NCBI RefSeq assembly: GCF_001949145.1
Contig: NW_019091368.1
Span: 3,447,296-3,511,295 of the forward strand
Direction: 5' to 3'
From: Acanthaster planci
Taxonomy: Eukaryota > Echinodermata > Asteroidea > Valvatida > Acanthasteridae
DNA: 64,000 bases
Position numbers and translations under genes: made by a program. The notes beneath the pieces are model-generated. The model was not told where the DNA came from. It was given only the letters and a program-made list of their open reading frames with translations, and made no database searches. Positions 1-12,885 of this stretch are shown here, one piece after another (the stretch's first letter is position 1; each line of letters starts with the position of its first letter).

Positions 1-2723
1 CTCGGAGGTGAAATATCTGACGGTAAGTTCAATTTCAAAACAGTGCGGTTGCCAAAAATATCTCACCCCCCAAAAAAACAGCAGCACTAAGGAAATAATG
101 GTTCATTCTGTGCATGATTTCGTTTAAAGATCGAACTTCATTGTTGTCAAACCTTTTCTTATTTACACTGTTATTTCTTTTTCTCTTTACATCTGTCCAA
201 ATTTCAGTTGAATCAGATAACACAATTCATTTTCTCCATTTACAATCCCCCAATTCCTTCCCGGTTCTTGTTTTAGTACGCGTTAAACGTGCAAGGGAGT
301 GTTGGCGAACGACAAACCACAAATCTTATACTTGACGTGGCGGTGCACGGTGTCAGGTTATTCGGTATAATACTCGTACTTCCTGACCAATTACATCCCC
401 GGCCCGGGCAAAGATGGCTGCCGTGCAAAATCTTTCTTGCAGCTCGACAACAGGTGGGGTGGGGGTAAGCCTATATATACAAGAAGAGTTCGCCTAACCC
501 TCCCTGACCCTTCAAAAGCCATCGGAGGATTTTGAAGGATGCTAAAGGGTGGAGGAAGAAAGACGAAGCTCAGTTACTACATGTATTATTTTACATGGGT
601 ACCGATGCCCAGTGCAGGTACAAAGAGTGTGCTATTTTGTTGCAATGAAGGATTTTGGACGACTCAAGGCGGTTCCTAGAAAACATGCCCGGGAGAAACA
701 AGGTTCAAGCCCGCATTGGGGTGAAAAGAACTGGGCCTATGCATTCTATGGGATCGGTTTCCAAAGTCCACGCGGAACGAAACACTATCACGTGGATATG
801 AAGTAAAAAAAAAAAAGTCACGTACAACAAAAGTGTTAAATTATTTAATACCGCATGAATCTCCGGGATGCTATAAATTCGCATCCGGGCGTACAAGTTA
901 CCTAAACACCACCGTCATTTACCAGGGATCGTGCTCAAAGTTTCACTATTCTTCCTATAACCTACGTGGAGGGAAATGTACTCTTAAATTTGGTACCAGG
1001 GTCCAATATCCCCACAACAATAAATTATGCCGCTGAGGTTTTTTTTTAATTATCAATGAAAAGTAACCGCTCTCTCCAGTTACCCTTTTTTCATCACAGA
1101 GTGTTCCAACTGCCTGTATGCATGGAACAAAAACCTGAAATGCGTTACATTTCTGGCGGAGTAAAAAAACAAATCAATCAAAATCATTCACGCGTTTTGA
1201 AGGGCGGAGGGGTTCTGCACTCCCAGACTCGACTGTGTCCCTTCCAGATCATTCGAGATTTCTTGGAACCATCTTTGAAACTTCCCTGGCTCAATGTACC
1301 ATCACATAAAAATCGTTGAAAAACCACGTGGACAGACGTGTAAAATTAACAGAATATTTGCTCTTAAGTACAGAAAAGCGAATAAAATTAAGCGTCCAAA
1401 TTCTGATATTGGAGTACTGAGTGACAAACCTTTTCTCTGGAAAATTTCGATTCGTCCGAAATGACCTCTTCTACACGGTTCACGGAACACAGTACAAACA
1501 AATCGATGTGCGATAGTACATTAGTAAAATGGTACAAAAAGTACACAGTACTGAAAAATTTTTGTAACGTGGAAGGTTAAAAACGGTTTGACTGGAGACA
1601 GATGGAAATTCCTGAATATTTATATCTACAAAGAAGGAACAGCTCATTTCTTGACTGTCACGGCTCAACTTGAACCCCGGGTTGATAGCGTCGACGTGAC
1701 GGTGACTGTTTGCATGTTGCCATGCAATTCGTATGGTTTATGGAGGCTTTTTGGCGGGAGAACAATTATTATTGTCAGCAGGCCAATTTATTATGTTTGA
1801 GCAGAGCAAGCGCTCGCACGCGACTAGAATGGGGGAAATCAAACCAGTCACTAGTAATCTGGGCAAAAGCTCTCTGGAGAAAGTTATTGTGCGTCCGCGA
1901 TTGGGTTTACAATGGCGCAGACTCGCCACCTTGGCCCAGATTTTCGGATCTAATTCTTGGCATACTAGAATTTATAGAATGCTGTGGCTTTCAGGTAAAT
2001 GACTGTCCTCCAAATAAAATTTTCAATTGCTAAATGTCTGAATAAATGATCGTTTTTCTGTGATAGCGTTCGGCAAAAGACTACACATAAGTGCCAGATT
2101 CTATTTACACATTTCGAACAAATAGAATTAATGCATCTGTAATAAATAACTCTTTTAAGAAGTAGCCCCAATCAAATAGATCGCTAGTATTTATTGTAGT
2201 AACGTCGAACACGTTCATATCAAATGGAAAAAGAAAATTCATCCCATTGGACTGTTTTTTTTTTCTTCATCCCAACAGCAACACAGGAAAAGCAGTCCTT
2301 ATTTTGTTAATAAGTTCAGTGTACTGTTGATAAATTTGGCAACAAAAGTATGGCCAGCATAAAATTCCTTACAGGCGCGTCAGCAAAGAAAAGTAGCGTT
2401 ACAACAGTCGACATGGGGAACACTGCGAATGATGGGCGTGATGACAATCATGTCACCTGGTAAGCCACAGCGATGACAGGCAGAAACTGACAAACAATGG
2501 TCGTATAAAAATGGCAAGAAAAAAAGATGCGACACCAACATGGTCAACATAAAATCAACAGAACATAGTTACCAATATACACTACTATTATTTACAAGCA
2601 AAGTCGGCTTCCAGCCCCGACTGGAAAAGCGTTCGTTAGCGGAAGAAATGAAAGTAAAAATGTACATCGGGACAACAGAGAAAGAGAGAGAGATTGTTTC
2701 ACTTGGAGCAAGGCCACAATTCA
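1..2723. other. Left end, no gene identified
   Basis: Short plus-strand frames at 549-806 and 1829-2002 have some exon character (the second has a cag|gtaaat donor after codon 55) but match nothing that I know. A loose inverted repeat, taaccctccctgacccttcaa facing ttgaaggatgctaaagggt, sits at about 497-553. Confidence 0.4.
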
Positions 2724-2990
2724 TTAAATGCTGCAAAGAATACAGCCCGTATGACTGAACACCACTCGCTTCCATAGGGAACTTCTCACCCAAGGAAATT
2801 TCAGTGTATATACAAGTATATTTTCAGATTTCCACATTTGATAAACTGATTTGACACGTCCTTCAGAGCAACGGAGGCCTAATGCTTGAACTTTTACGAA
2901 CAACTTATCAGTGAGCGCGGCCAGTGCATACGAAGCGAGTCCGGCGGCGAGGGTTCCTGGAGTATTCTGGAGCAGCACGGCCGAACGCAT
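2724..2990 (-). CDS. Candidate first coding exon of an unidentified gene
   Basis: An open frame from ATG at 2990 gives 88 codons before a stop. The first 33 (MRSAVLLQNTPGTLAAGLAS, then YALAALTDKLFVK) use GC-rich codons and form a plausible hydrophobic, small-residue N-terminus (signal anchor or mitochondrial type). The rest reads less like protein. A CpG-dense stretch lies 120-620 bases upstream in this orientation, which fits a promoter followed by a first exon. A donor could be gttcaa after LFVK, but it is weak. I do not recognise the product. Confidence 0.25.
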   Translation of the reverse strand: MRSAVLLQNTPGTLAAGLASYALAALTDKLFVKVQALGLRCSEGRVKSVYQMWKSENILVYTLKFPWVRSSLWKRVVFSHTGCILCSI

Positions 2991-3109
2991 AAAATTCAAA
3001 ACAAAACCTCGGTTAGACAAACAAAATTTGTTAGGCCCATTGATATTAAATGACACCTAGAACTGAAGACACAGGCATTTAGGTACTGACCTTCAAGAGT
3101 TCTCGGTAC

Positions 3110-3620
3110 AGACGGGTACACTCCGTAAACGCGCTACATTCCACCGTTTCGATTCGTCTGACTCCACGACCGGCAGAGAAAGTCTATACACTCTCACCGC
3201 GTACACGAGAACCCGCTGTTGGATTCCGAGGAGCGACGTCACGCGAACGCAATCGGCACGCACCTACAGGAGGTCCAATCCCCCTCTACCCCTCAAGGCA
3301 ACAAGCCGACAATGGTGTAATTCCTTCAAGTTCAGCCGCAAACCCCAAAGACAAAAGCTCGAGCGATCGAGCGATGAGGTTTCATGTCTGTATTATATCC
3401 TAGGGCGCATTCTTTTTCTTCGTCCTGCGACTGAAAGCGGTGATCGGGGTGATTCTTACAACGGTAAGACAATCCCAGAGTAGCAAAAGCCGACTGCGCC
3501 TTGGCGGTGACTCGCGGCGTGTTATGAGCGCCGCCCCGGCGGGGTCCAGCCCCCAGCCGGCCCCGCTCTGCTCCTTGACCTTGCCTGGGTCGCTTGCCAA
3601 AAAGAAGGGGAAAAAATCTA
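3110..3620. promoter_or_regulatory. CpG-dense stretch, probable promoter region
   Basis: By eye, about 20 CpG dinucleotides fall in 3110-3290 and a similar number in 3361-3560, far above the rest of the window. A CRE-like GACGTCA lies near 3235-3241 within cgacgtcacgcg. No TATA box is obvious. Direction is unclear: the minus-strand frame at 2990 would be driven leftward; a donor-like aacg|gtaaga at about 3463 would suit a rightward transcript. Confidence 0.4.
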
Positions 3621-4264
3621 AATCCCGGGAGATGGAAAGAACGGCATTGACTTTCAGTCCATGCGCAGAGGAAATCCAAACCCACAATTACCGCTTGGGG
3701 CTTTATACATTGCATTGGATCTAAACACATTCCGCTGTTTACAACGGTATCGAATTAACTTAAAGAAATAACAGTTTGCGACAGGATTAAGGTACGAAAG
3801 TCATTGCGTGTTTGACTACGTGCAGTATCATTAAAAGGATAATGGGTAACGGGCCAATTACGAAATGACAAAATTGACACTTTATTTCTCCGAATGACTG
3901 GAAGCCTGTAATGCTGACCGTCGAAGCATTTACGGTGTTCGTCTCCGTCCTATTCAAGAATTTCCCCCCACCCGACACCAGCAAATCTAAAAAAATTCCT
4001 TCGAAATGTTGCTCTGACTTCATGAGAAACATAAATCAACATGGTGGCCGACTGGAAACGGCAACAAATCACCAGGCGCTATGAGGTTGATCCGCTTAGT
4101 AAATCATTCCCAAGTTTCCCTTGGCAAAAGCGAGTTTACACTCTTTTTTTCTCCAGCTGCGTGGCTGATCGAAATTCTCCACGACGGGTTGCTTAAATTT
4201 CCAATCTACCTTTAAAAAAGAAAACATGTATTGCTTTTCTTTTATTTCGAAGGCAATGGCTTTC

Positions 4265-4400
4265 CCATATTCTGCGCGGTAGGCGGGATTTCCCGACTGT
4301 CAATCGCGAACTTGGCTTGTCCAATCAGAGCAGCGTATTATGCGCAAATGCGCTGACGTATGACGACCACGTTGGTGGGAAAGCACTATTCGAGTGGCGG
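4265..4400. promoter_or_regulatory. Second CpG-dense stretch with CCAAT, E2F-like and CRE-like sites
   Basis: Within about 130 bases are a GGCGGGA (4282-4288) running into TTTCCCG (an E2F-like pair), a CCAATCAGAG box (4321-4330, NF-Y type), and TGACGTATGACG (4354-4365, two CRE half-sites). CpG density is high. The combination is typical of TATA-less proximal promoters. No first exon could be tied to it. Confidence 0.35.
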
Positions 4401-4597
4401 ATTAAACGTGAATAATCCACTTTTTTTAAAGGCCGAGATTTTGATTAAATTATATGGGCGTATAAAGGAGAATGTATTCATCGAATACGTAAATCGGGCT
4501 GATTAATTATTGGTGTAAAATTTGGCAAATCTAGAACTACAGAGAATGAGCATGCTAGCCTAGCCCGTCGATACCGCTGGATCTGAACCACATACTT

Positions 4598-4667
4598 TTA
4601 ACCCTACCCCCCAAGGGTGTATGTAAAATCGTATTGAAATTGGAGGATTTGGGACTGTTAAGGTTAA
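4598..4667. repeat. 70-bp inverted-repeat element, copy 1
   Basis: Begins TTAACCCTACCCCCCAAGGG and ends with the inverse-like gggactgttaaggttaa. It matches the element at 62787-62856 in length (70 bp) and inner sequence (tgtaaaatc, tattgaaattggaggatt). It is MITE-like with no coding. Confidence 0.75.
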
Positions 4668-7600
4668 ATTAATGCTGAAAACGGTGACGACGGCTTCACA
4701 TCGACCATCTGTGGCCACGCCGCCGACGGAGTAATCCTAGAGTGCGTGTGAGTAACCTTGACAAGTACCAGTATCAAAGCATTTGCAGCCGGTATCATGA
4801 GCACATTAGCGTGGTACCCGACCACTACCCACCCATGAACATTCTTGTTCATGGCCAATTAGGCACGATTTCACCTGGATTCCAAGGAATTCCGAGACGC
4901 CATTCAATGCTTGCAATTTCATCAAGCTTCGGTTAATACACTTCGAAGTGCAAATTGCTTGGCGTAAATTTCCTTCACCGCGCGCGACTTGCGCAGGGAA
5001 GTGCTCTAAACGTTTCCCGTTACTGTCAAGAATTTCATAATCCACGCGGCTCAAACAAACATTATGGAAGTATGCACAGCAATTAAAAGCAGAATTAATC
5101 TTAATAGGATAACACCCACTGGGGCAGGTGAGGAAAAGTGGTGTGTTTAACAGAGTGGGTTCTACAGGAGAGGTGGCATTGAAAGACTACCGGTTATGTG
5201 ACATCATTCACACAGCAGGAAAAAAACATGATACCAATAACGCCGAAATAGTTCAAAGATATCGGTACTGGGTTTCAGTGAGGTTGCATCTTTGGGTTGT
5301 CATGTTAAGTACATTATATCGTTGACGTCATTAACGTAAGTAATATTATAAATATGCATAATAAATCCTTCGGAATTGTTATAAATGAATAGTTTAAAGA
5401 TGCTACGATATACATTTTGAAGTACGAAAAATCACTGACGGGGATACTTAAAGTAAGACATATCACAGACAAGATATTTCGCATTTTAAATATACATGTA
5501 TACCTGCGGTGTGATGTCATTGGTACGACACATGTACGTGGTATCAGTGGGATGTCTTTTAAGGCGATGACTAGGGAATAATGGAGCGATATTCCACGTT
5601 ATTTCAATGCTGTGATGCTATCTGTAGGATATTGTGGAAGTGGTGTCTATGAAACATAGGTGAAGCTTAGCAAATATCATTGAGGAGATATTATGCTATG
5701 CCTGTGACATAATGTTATCTACAGGATATCGTCCACAAAGGATAGCGATGGATGTCAGGTGAAACTTACAGGTCACCGCTGCAGTGGTGTATTTGCGATT
5801 TGCAAATGATGTTACAAATAAAATATCAACAGAAGGTGACATATTTCATTCTTATGCAGTTCACGCCATAAGAAAATACACTCCAGAAACACAAATCTGT
5901 TTCTCTACAAAATGAATCCCGATTACCCCGAATGCTTTCTGGTACTTGCAGGTATATGTAGTATTAATATTACGGATCATGTAGACACAAATGGAAAAAA
6001 CAATATTGACTGACAATTTTTTTCCTGAAACTTTCCCTGGAAATACTTGGCAATTGATTCCAAATGCCAACACATAAATTTCAAATAAATACAAAAACAG
6101 GAAGATTTCTAGAGCAATGTTCTCAACCGATGGTGCCCCAGAAAGTTTCATTTCTATTCAGAAAAAACAACTTGGATGGCACCTGGATCACTGAGACTGT
6201 GTAAGCTCTGCTCTTTCAACAAAGGTCAAAGATGAAAGGTTACAGGTCATGCCGCCGACAAGAGATTTGCAGTAGCTGGACTTGCACAATACTTTTACCA
6301 TCACACCTCAAAAAAAAACTCCACGAAGGCATATTAAAAACACTCCACCGTTTCTTGGGATGAAACTGCAGCACAGATGACCGCTCAAGAGGTGTCAAAG
6401 GGGTCAAAGGTGAAGCCTTCACAATGTCACACTCTTGTAGGCTCCAGTGAACCTTGACTGATACACCTGCAATTATTGACATGAAAATACACACAGAGAA
6501 TTACAAGGGGGCAGTGGAAGGCTGACGAAATGGAATAAGCAGCATCAGCTCAGATGGGCTGCAGTAAGGTGATTGGAAGAACCCTTGGAATGAAACGTTA
6601 CACCCTGGCTTAAGTTGCGAGCATGGACATTGCAAGAGAGGGCCCAAAGCTCTTGGGGGGGGCACTAAACACTCATCAGCAACAAACTGGCCGGCCATCA
6701 ACAGTGGAAGAGGGTCAATTCCGAGGTATTTTCAGGCAAACTAGCGACTTTCCTGTTTCATCCTCCTTTTTCTTTTCTTTTCCATTTCTTTTCGGTTTTG
6801 CTTTTTCCCTTTTTCTTTTCGATTCTCCATTTTTTTCCCAGGGGGACAAGCCCCCCCCTCCAAACACTGTGACTTGCTGATCCCTTGCAACGATTGAGAT
6901 ATCTGTGACAGTATCAACAAAGAGCTAGGATACGGGGGATGCCTCCAAGCGGTTCGGGTCTGTGACTCTCGGTCACAGGGTTTAGGGGTTCAAATCCAGC
7001 TACGGGGCATGCGTTCTGACCTTGAGCGGCATCGCTTTTATACCCTACCTGCCTCCCTCCACCAAGGGATATAAATGGGTACCTGTGTGGGCAGAGTGGG
7101 TTACTGAGGTTGATTAGCCCATGGAGGAATAAGAACACCTTCCTCCATGATTAGCCATTTCCACCTGAGATGAATACTCTCCAGGGAGCTGAGATTGTTC
7201 AAAGAATGCTTCTTGGCAATGGCAGGCTGAGCAGGGAAAAAGAATGGTGGACAGTGCCCAGAGCACCAGTACTGTTGCATATGTCTGCATTATAAACATC
7301 TTCATCAGTTCACTCCATCCCTAGACTTGATTCCAGTCCCAATATCATCAGCTGCGGGGTGTCTCCTGCCACAAAGGCTCACACAAAATATGCATATCCC
7401 AACTTATGTTCCCTCCACTTTGACAATTAACCATTTAACGAAATAATTTCCTGTTCGTGAACCGTCCCCACTTTTGAAAAAAACTTAATGAGGAGTTTCT
7501 GTCATTAAATTAGGGAATGAAAGACTGGGATAGGATGTGGAGATACAGACCATGGGTAACACGTGCCAACTTGAATCGGAATCCCACTAGAATCAACCCT

Positions 7601-8476
7601 TTGTTTATTTCCCTTTCACTGATTCACCAGCTGCATATTAACAACGTCACCCCTTCGTCTGGCAGGCATGACCTGTTTGCAACACTAGTTTCTTAACTTT
7701 GGAAACTTCTGGCGTAAAAGTTTCTGACAAAGAATTTGTTATAATCATAAACTCTTTGCTGGTAAAAGCAAGCTTCTGATAGATGCAAAACCTCATCTCT
7801 TCCAAGAGAGGGATTTTTTTTTCTGCATAAGGACAATCCCTGCCTGCCCCACCTTTCTCCCAAGGACATTCCTCAAGTTTAATTTTAACTCCTGCCTTTT
7901 GCTGTGACACGGGGTGGTAAGGTGCACATTTACGCGACGACAGTTTATTGGTGGTCGTGATTCATCACAGTTCCACGGAATCTTAATACGCTCCCCCGGT
8001 ACGAAAGCAAGACAATTAACACTTGTGAACATTTAACGAGGACATTCGGGGCGTAAATCACGTACGTGAGCCACCGTGCTGTAAATCACATCTTCCCACT
8101 TATTACAGTGCCAGACTTTTCTTAAAGGCATACACGCCGTCCACTAAAAGCCACAACTGAGTAATTCTGTCAACCCTAAATTTGGTGAGAATCTTGGCAA
8201 ATTGAAGTTTTCCTTTTTCAGTGTAGTACTCAGGACTTGGGCCGAGTTTTTCCTGAATTTTGACTTTTTCATCCCCAATGTCTCCACAAAAAATATTACG
8301 AGTTTATGAAAATGAGATTCTGCAATAGCCCTAACATAGCAAAGAAAAATTTATCTTGTTTCAGCATTTCGGGTTTTCAAAGATGATACGATTTGATATA
8401 AAAAAATAAAATTTAGAAAGCAGCTGCTTAACATACAGTTACCCAAGTATAGATGGTATTGCAAAACTACTCACTG
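4668..8476. other. Intergenic, mostly empty
   Basis: An open minus-strand stretch (5100 down to about 4880) rich in CpG has a cag|gtgaaa donor near 4878 and might be exonic, but it has no ATG near its start and no recognisable product. The rest holds the SINE-like element at 6935 and two DR1-like sites (near 6224 and 6400). Confidence 0.4.
6935..7135 (+). repeat. Degenerate tRNA-derived SINE-like element
   Basis: A tRNA-like head ends in a B-box sequence GGTTCAAATCC (6987-6997) after a tctcggtcaca stem-like segment. The tail has aaatgggtacctgtgtggg and a G/T-rich end, as in tRNA-derived SINE bodies of marine invertebrates. The A box is poor. The call rests on layout, not on a database match. 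Confidence 0.4.
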
Positions 8477-8908
8477 AATAAACTATCACTTAAGCACTGC
8501 AATAATCTATTACTCATGCACTGCACTAAACTATCACTTAAACACTGCACAAAAATATCACTTAAGCACTGCACTAACCTATTACTTAAGCACTGCACTA
8601 AACTATCATTCATGCACTGCACTAAACTATCACTTAAACACTGCACAAAAATATCACTTAAGCACTGCACTAACCTATTACTTAAGCACTGCACTAAACT
8701 ATCACTCATGCACTGCACTAAACTATCACTTAAGTACGGCACTAAACTATCACTTAAGCACTGCACTAAAATATCACTTAAGCACTGCACAAAAATATCA
8801 CTTAAGCACTGCACTAACCTATTATTTAAGTACTGCACTAAACTATCACTTAAGTACAGCACTAAACTATCACTTAAGCACTGCACTAAAATATCACTTA
8901 AGCACTGC
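8477..8908 (+). repeat. 24-bp minisatellite, 18 units
   Basis: Eighteen units of 24 bp, typical unit ACTAAACTATCACTTAAG followed by CACTGC; each holds a CTTAAG or close variant. Because 24 is a multiple of three, the array is open on both strands: 162 codons on the plus strand with an 8-residue repeat (TKLSLKHC), and 147 on the minus. Variants come in a set order, KLS / KIS / NLL / KLS-M, giving a 96-bp higher-order repeat in the left half; the right half is scrambled. I read it as noncoding satellite; nothing upstream looks like a gene start. Confidence 0.93.
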
Positions 8909-11900
8909 ACTTGTTTTACCTACACACAAAGCCTGCAGTGATCAAAGGAATGGATTACACGCAACAAACTAGGGAGCAGAGGGTTCATTTCGTCAAGCCA
9001 GAATGTTCAGAACAGCAGTATTCCATTGTTCTGAGATTCTGATTTTTAAGTTATAGATGACAAAATAACCTTCACAAGAATGCTGGCTTTACCAGAGTAA
9101 CTGGACAGATGGTCAGACATCCCCCTCTCCCCCCAAAAGCCCTACTTCTTGACTTTCCACGTCAAGCAGGGATCACCCAACACACCCAGTAACCCAGTTG
9201 GCACACAGACACTCCCGTGGACCTCCTGACATTGTTTTCCTTCTGTCATCATCGGCAACTAGTTACCCAATTCTTGCCACACCGGCCCTGCCTCAAATCT
9301 GTCAACCGGTGCCCCCATAGGACCAGCTATCCTCCCCAGCATTTGCCACCATCTCTCCAGTGAATCAATTACAGGCATGCTAGACCAATGACTACCTCAC
9401 TCCAGTTTTTTTTTTTTTTTCATCCTTCTTTTCTGTTTTTTTTTTAAAATCTGGCACGCATCGCGGGGACAATGCCTCCCCGGTCCTCCCAGACACCACT
9501 TAGTGAGGAATTAACATTGTGGCATTACACTATTCGATGGCAATGTCCTCTACTCAAACCCTGTGCAGGAGATCCTGCAACATCTTTTTCAAGGATTCCT
9601 CGTTTTTGTTGTCATCACCAGTCTGTAGGATGATAGGCATTCCATGAATTTTCCTTGGACAGACATGCAGTCCGCCCCATGGACAACTTGGGAGATTTGA
9701 CACAAACCATGCTCAAAACCAGAATGAAGAGTAAATTTGCGACATCAGAAACTAGTTTACCATCAACATGGTGGGACTGTGGTCATAAAAAAAAAATGAT
9801 TTCAAAATTGCTAGAGTAACCAAACATGAGTATGAACTCTTTATAGGAGGCAATAATTCCAGCTATTGTCTCCACATGCAAGATGACATCAGATGGGTCG
9901 GGGGGGGGTAATCGGAGATAATTTCTACACATACAATGCTGATCATCACATCAAGATTTGCCCAAAATGGCAATTCACATGAAACAAAGAAAGATATTCA
10001 AATCCTTAAGACCCTGATGCATTTAGCCAATTGATCGAGTGGATAAAAATGAGAAAGGTGCCTCGAAAGTCTTGAGAGATTCTCTTCAATTTGGAAGGCT
10101 GCCTCTGACAGCTTCCATCTTGGATCCAGAGGAGGAATGAGGGAGGGGCAGGAGAAAGGGTAGCATCATTTCTTTTAAAAGTGGATCGGGCTGAGTGCCC
10201 CATTTCCACTACCGGGACTGTGAGAATGCAGTATGCAGTACACTGCCTGTTCTGGGACAGGTGCGGAAGTTCACAGACTAGTCTTCAGAATGTATGGACA
10301 GCTGGTCCCCACAAGCTGAGTACAGTGAGAATGATTTTATTGCCCCCAGCAGCAAACTTCCCGGAACTACTTAGCTCAGAAATCCACTACACACAGAAAC
10401 CTACTTGCTAGTCAGAAAAAGCTTGTTTACCAGCCACAATATCACACTTGAATGTATAGTGCTGGAGACAGGCTCTCTGTTGTTCTCTGCTAAGCACATA
10501 TACTTGCTGGGCCCAAATCCACATTGCTCAGCAAATTGATGTGCGAAGCAAACATCTGCTGTGAACCAGTCAAGAGATATATTAAATGCATGCCATTTTG
10601 GTTGGTAACCTGCATTTGCTAAGGAGAAGTTTCCTTTGCTCAGCAGATTTCAGTATTTAGCAGGTCTATGAAACTGGCCTTACCACATTTTCACTATGCC
10701 TTGTGAAACTGGGTTCAAAATTGAATCCAGGGTTTCCCTATGGACATTTCACATTTCTCCAGTTTTCAGCAACTGCCCAAGCACAACCCCACAAAAACCA
10801 TGACCGCTCAGTGGCCAAACGACTGGAACTCAACCTATCCCAGCTCTAGCTCTTACGTTAAATCGTCATCTCCAATGAGAGTGAAACATAAACAACCCAA
10901 TATCAGGCCCAGCAATTGGGAACGAACTCGGCAACTGGATAAATTCGGGGCCCAGCGGCCCGCCAATTAGGGCCCTCCCACGAGGGAGGGACAATGACCC
11001 CCATCCCAGCCGGTTACTTCAGCAATTTTTTTTTTCTTCCAACTCCCAAGAACATTCCTTCAAGTCTTCAGAAATAGCTACATGGCCTGGAATCCTGGAC
11101 TTGAACTTCGGATCACGGTCTCCACTTGTGTTGTTTATTTGCTTTATGGAAGGATGGTGAAGCTGAAGACTTGACGACAATTTATTTATTTACTCTTTTA
11201 CAAGAATCTTTTGGTTGGTCCATTTGAACAAATCCACTATTCATGGTGAAACAAAAGATGACATTAACATGAAGACATTTAAAGGCAAAAGGGATGTACC
11301 GACTACATGGCTTTAACAATGACGATAATCGGTTTTCCATTTTCGAACTTGTATAAAAGAGCATAAGTTCAAAACTGAGAATGTAACTTGATTGTATAAG
11401 AATAGGTAATATGAAGGAGTAGAATGAAGTGACCACTACAAGTTTTGAAAATGTTATATAGGGTATAGAAGCAGTCTGGTAATACAGCATGTTGACCTTT
11501 TTATGTACGACCCTGATCTACATCTTACCATTCCAACCCTGACCCATCACACAAATGGAAAACAACAGCAGAGCAACCCCAATGTTTATAAACCCTGATC
11601 TGTTTCTGTAAATTTTTTACAAACTGAACAGAAAAGTCTAATTAAACCATCACATTATCTGGCTCCTTTAAAGAAAAATTTTTTTTTTCTGGTTATAACA
11701 AGGGATGCAATAAAATTCTGCCAGGGATTCTTCAATTTGTTAGAGAGAGGAAGTCTTTGTGCGATGGGGGGAAGAACAACTACATATGTGGAGGGTGCAC
11801 TGAAACTTAAATCAAGCTCATGGGCATTTTTCTCTTCATTCATGGGAAGATTTGTAGCTGAGGAGTCGAAAATAGTCAAGCTGAGAGTTATCAGAAAACA

Positions 11901-12865
11901 CTTTACTGGACGAATTCTGATGCATCTGTCGGGTTATCACCAAGGTACAAAGTGTGGTGATCAAGGGCACGCTTGGGACACACAAAGTATCAGTTTACCT
12001 GGTCAATTGGACAGGACAGGGGCTCCAACTGGGCCAATTTGGAGCTGGCAGAGAGCCAATTAAAGTGGACCGGCACGGGAGGACATTCTCCGACTGCCTT
12101 GAGGTACTGAGCATACCTTGTTCCCCACCCCCCCCAAAAATGCCTCAATTTGGCTACCCCTGATCCTCAAACCTATGATTCTTCCTGGTAACAGGCAAAT
12201 CTTAAAGATAGTTCATGCAGAGATTGAAATTGTGCAACCTCTTCGTATGTGGTCTGCCTAAAAGAGGAGATAAACACCAAGTCCTGTGTACACTGTTATT
12301 CAAAGCTTTTAAGTAACGCAGTAAGAAAGTCCATCTGACTGGATTTTCACAGGCATTTTGGGGTGCGAAGATGGCCGGTCACTTCCGCAGTGCTAATCTT
12401 TGCTCTGGGCCATGGTGGGGGCTGGAAGCATTTTCACAGAACCTGTTCTCATCTGCAGACCACACTTCCTTTATGTGGGGTGAGATTTTTGATCCAGGTT
12501 GGGATAATGAGAGCTGGGGGGGGGAGGTCTCGAGTTGTTTTGTATGGGAAGAACTTCCCAGGGAACAGCAGAAGGTGGAAATGAATTCTCCACATGTTGG
12601 AGAGTTCATTTGGTATACTGAATGGTTAAGCTGACATCACATTTGAGAATTACTTGAGAATAGAGTGAATAGAAAACCCCCAACCTTATAGGGCGAACAA
12701 CGAGGTCTGACAGCTACATAAGTGTTGTGCTGGGTTCATGCTTTTCTCAAAATTTCTGAAAAACTTCAACTCACTCATGGCCCAAATCAACAAATTCTCA
12801 GGGTCATTATTCTACCAAGGAATGGGTCTTTTGAAGGCCTCTGTAATTCTGTCTTTCCTCTTAAT

Positions 12866-12885
12866 TTCTCTCTCTCTCTCTCTGT
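12866..12885 (+). repeat. (TC)n microsatellite
   Basis: A short run of about nine TC dinucleotides. Confidence 0.8.

Noticed and set aside
1829-1994. Plus-strand ATG frame followed by cag|gtaaat
   Set aside because: Looks exon-like but the 55-codon product is unrecognised and no partner exon was found.
3332-3730. Minus-strand frame with QDEEKECA after a cag, first considered as the ERC C-terminal exon
   Set aside because: It lacks GIWA and the stop; the exact DEEDGIWA exon at 16474-16500 fits far better.
4878-5100. Open minus-strand stretch with cag|gtgaaa donor
   Set aside because: No ATG near the start and no recognisable product; it could be 5' UTR but nothing proves it.
8453-8941. 162-codon repeat protein on the plus strand
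   Set aside because: It is simply the 24-bp minisatellite read in frame; the other strand is equally open.
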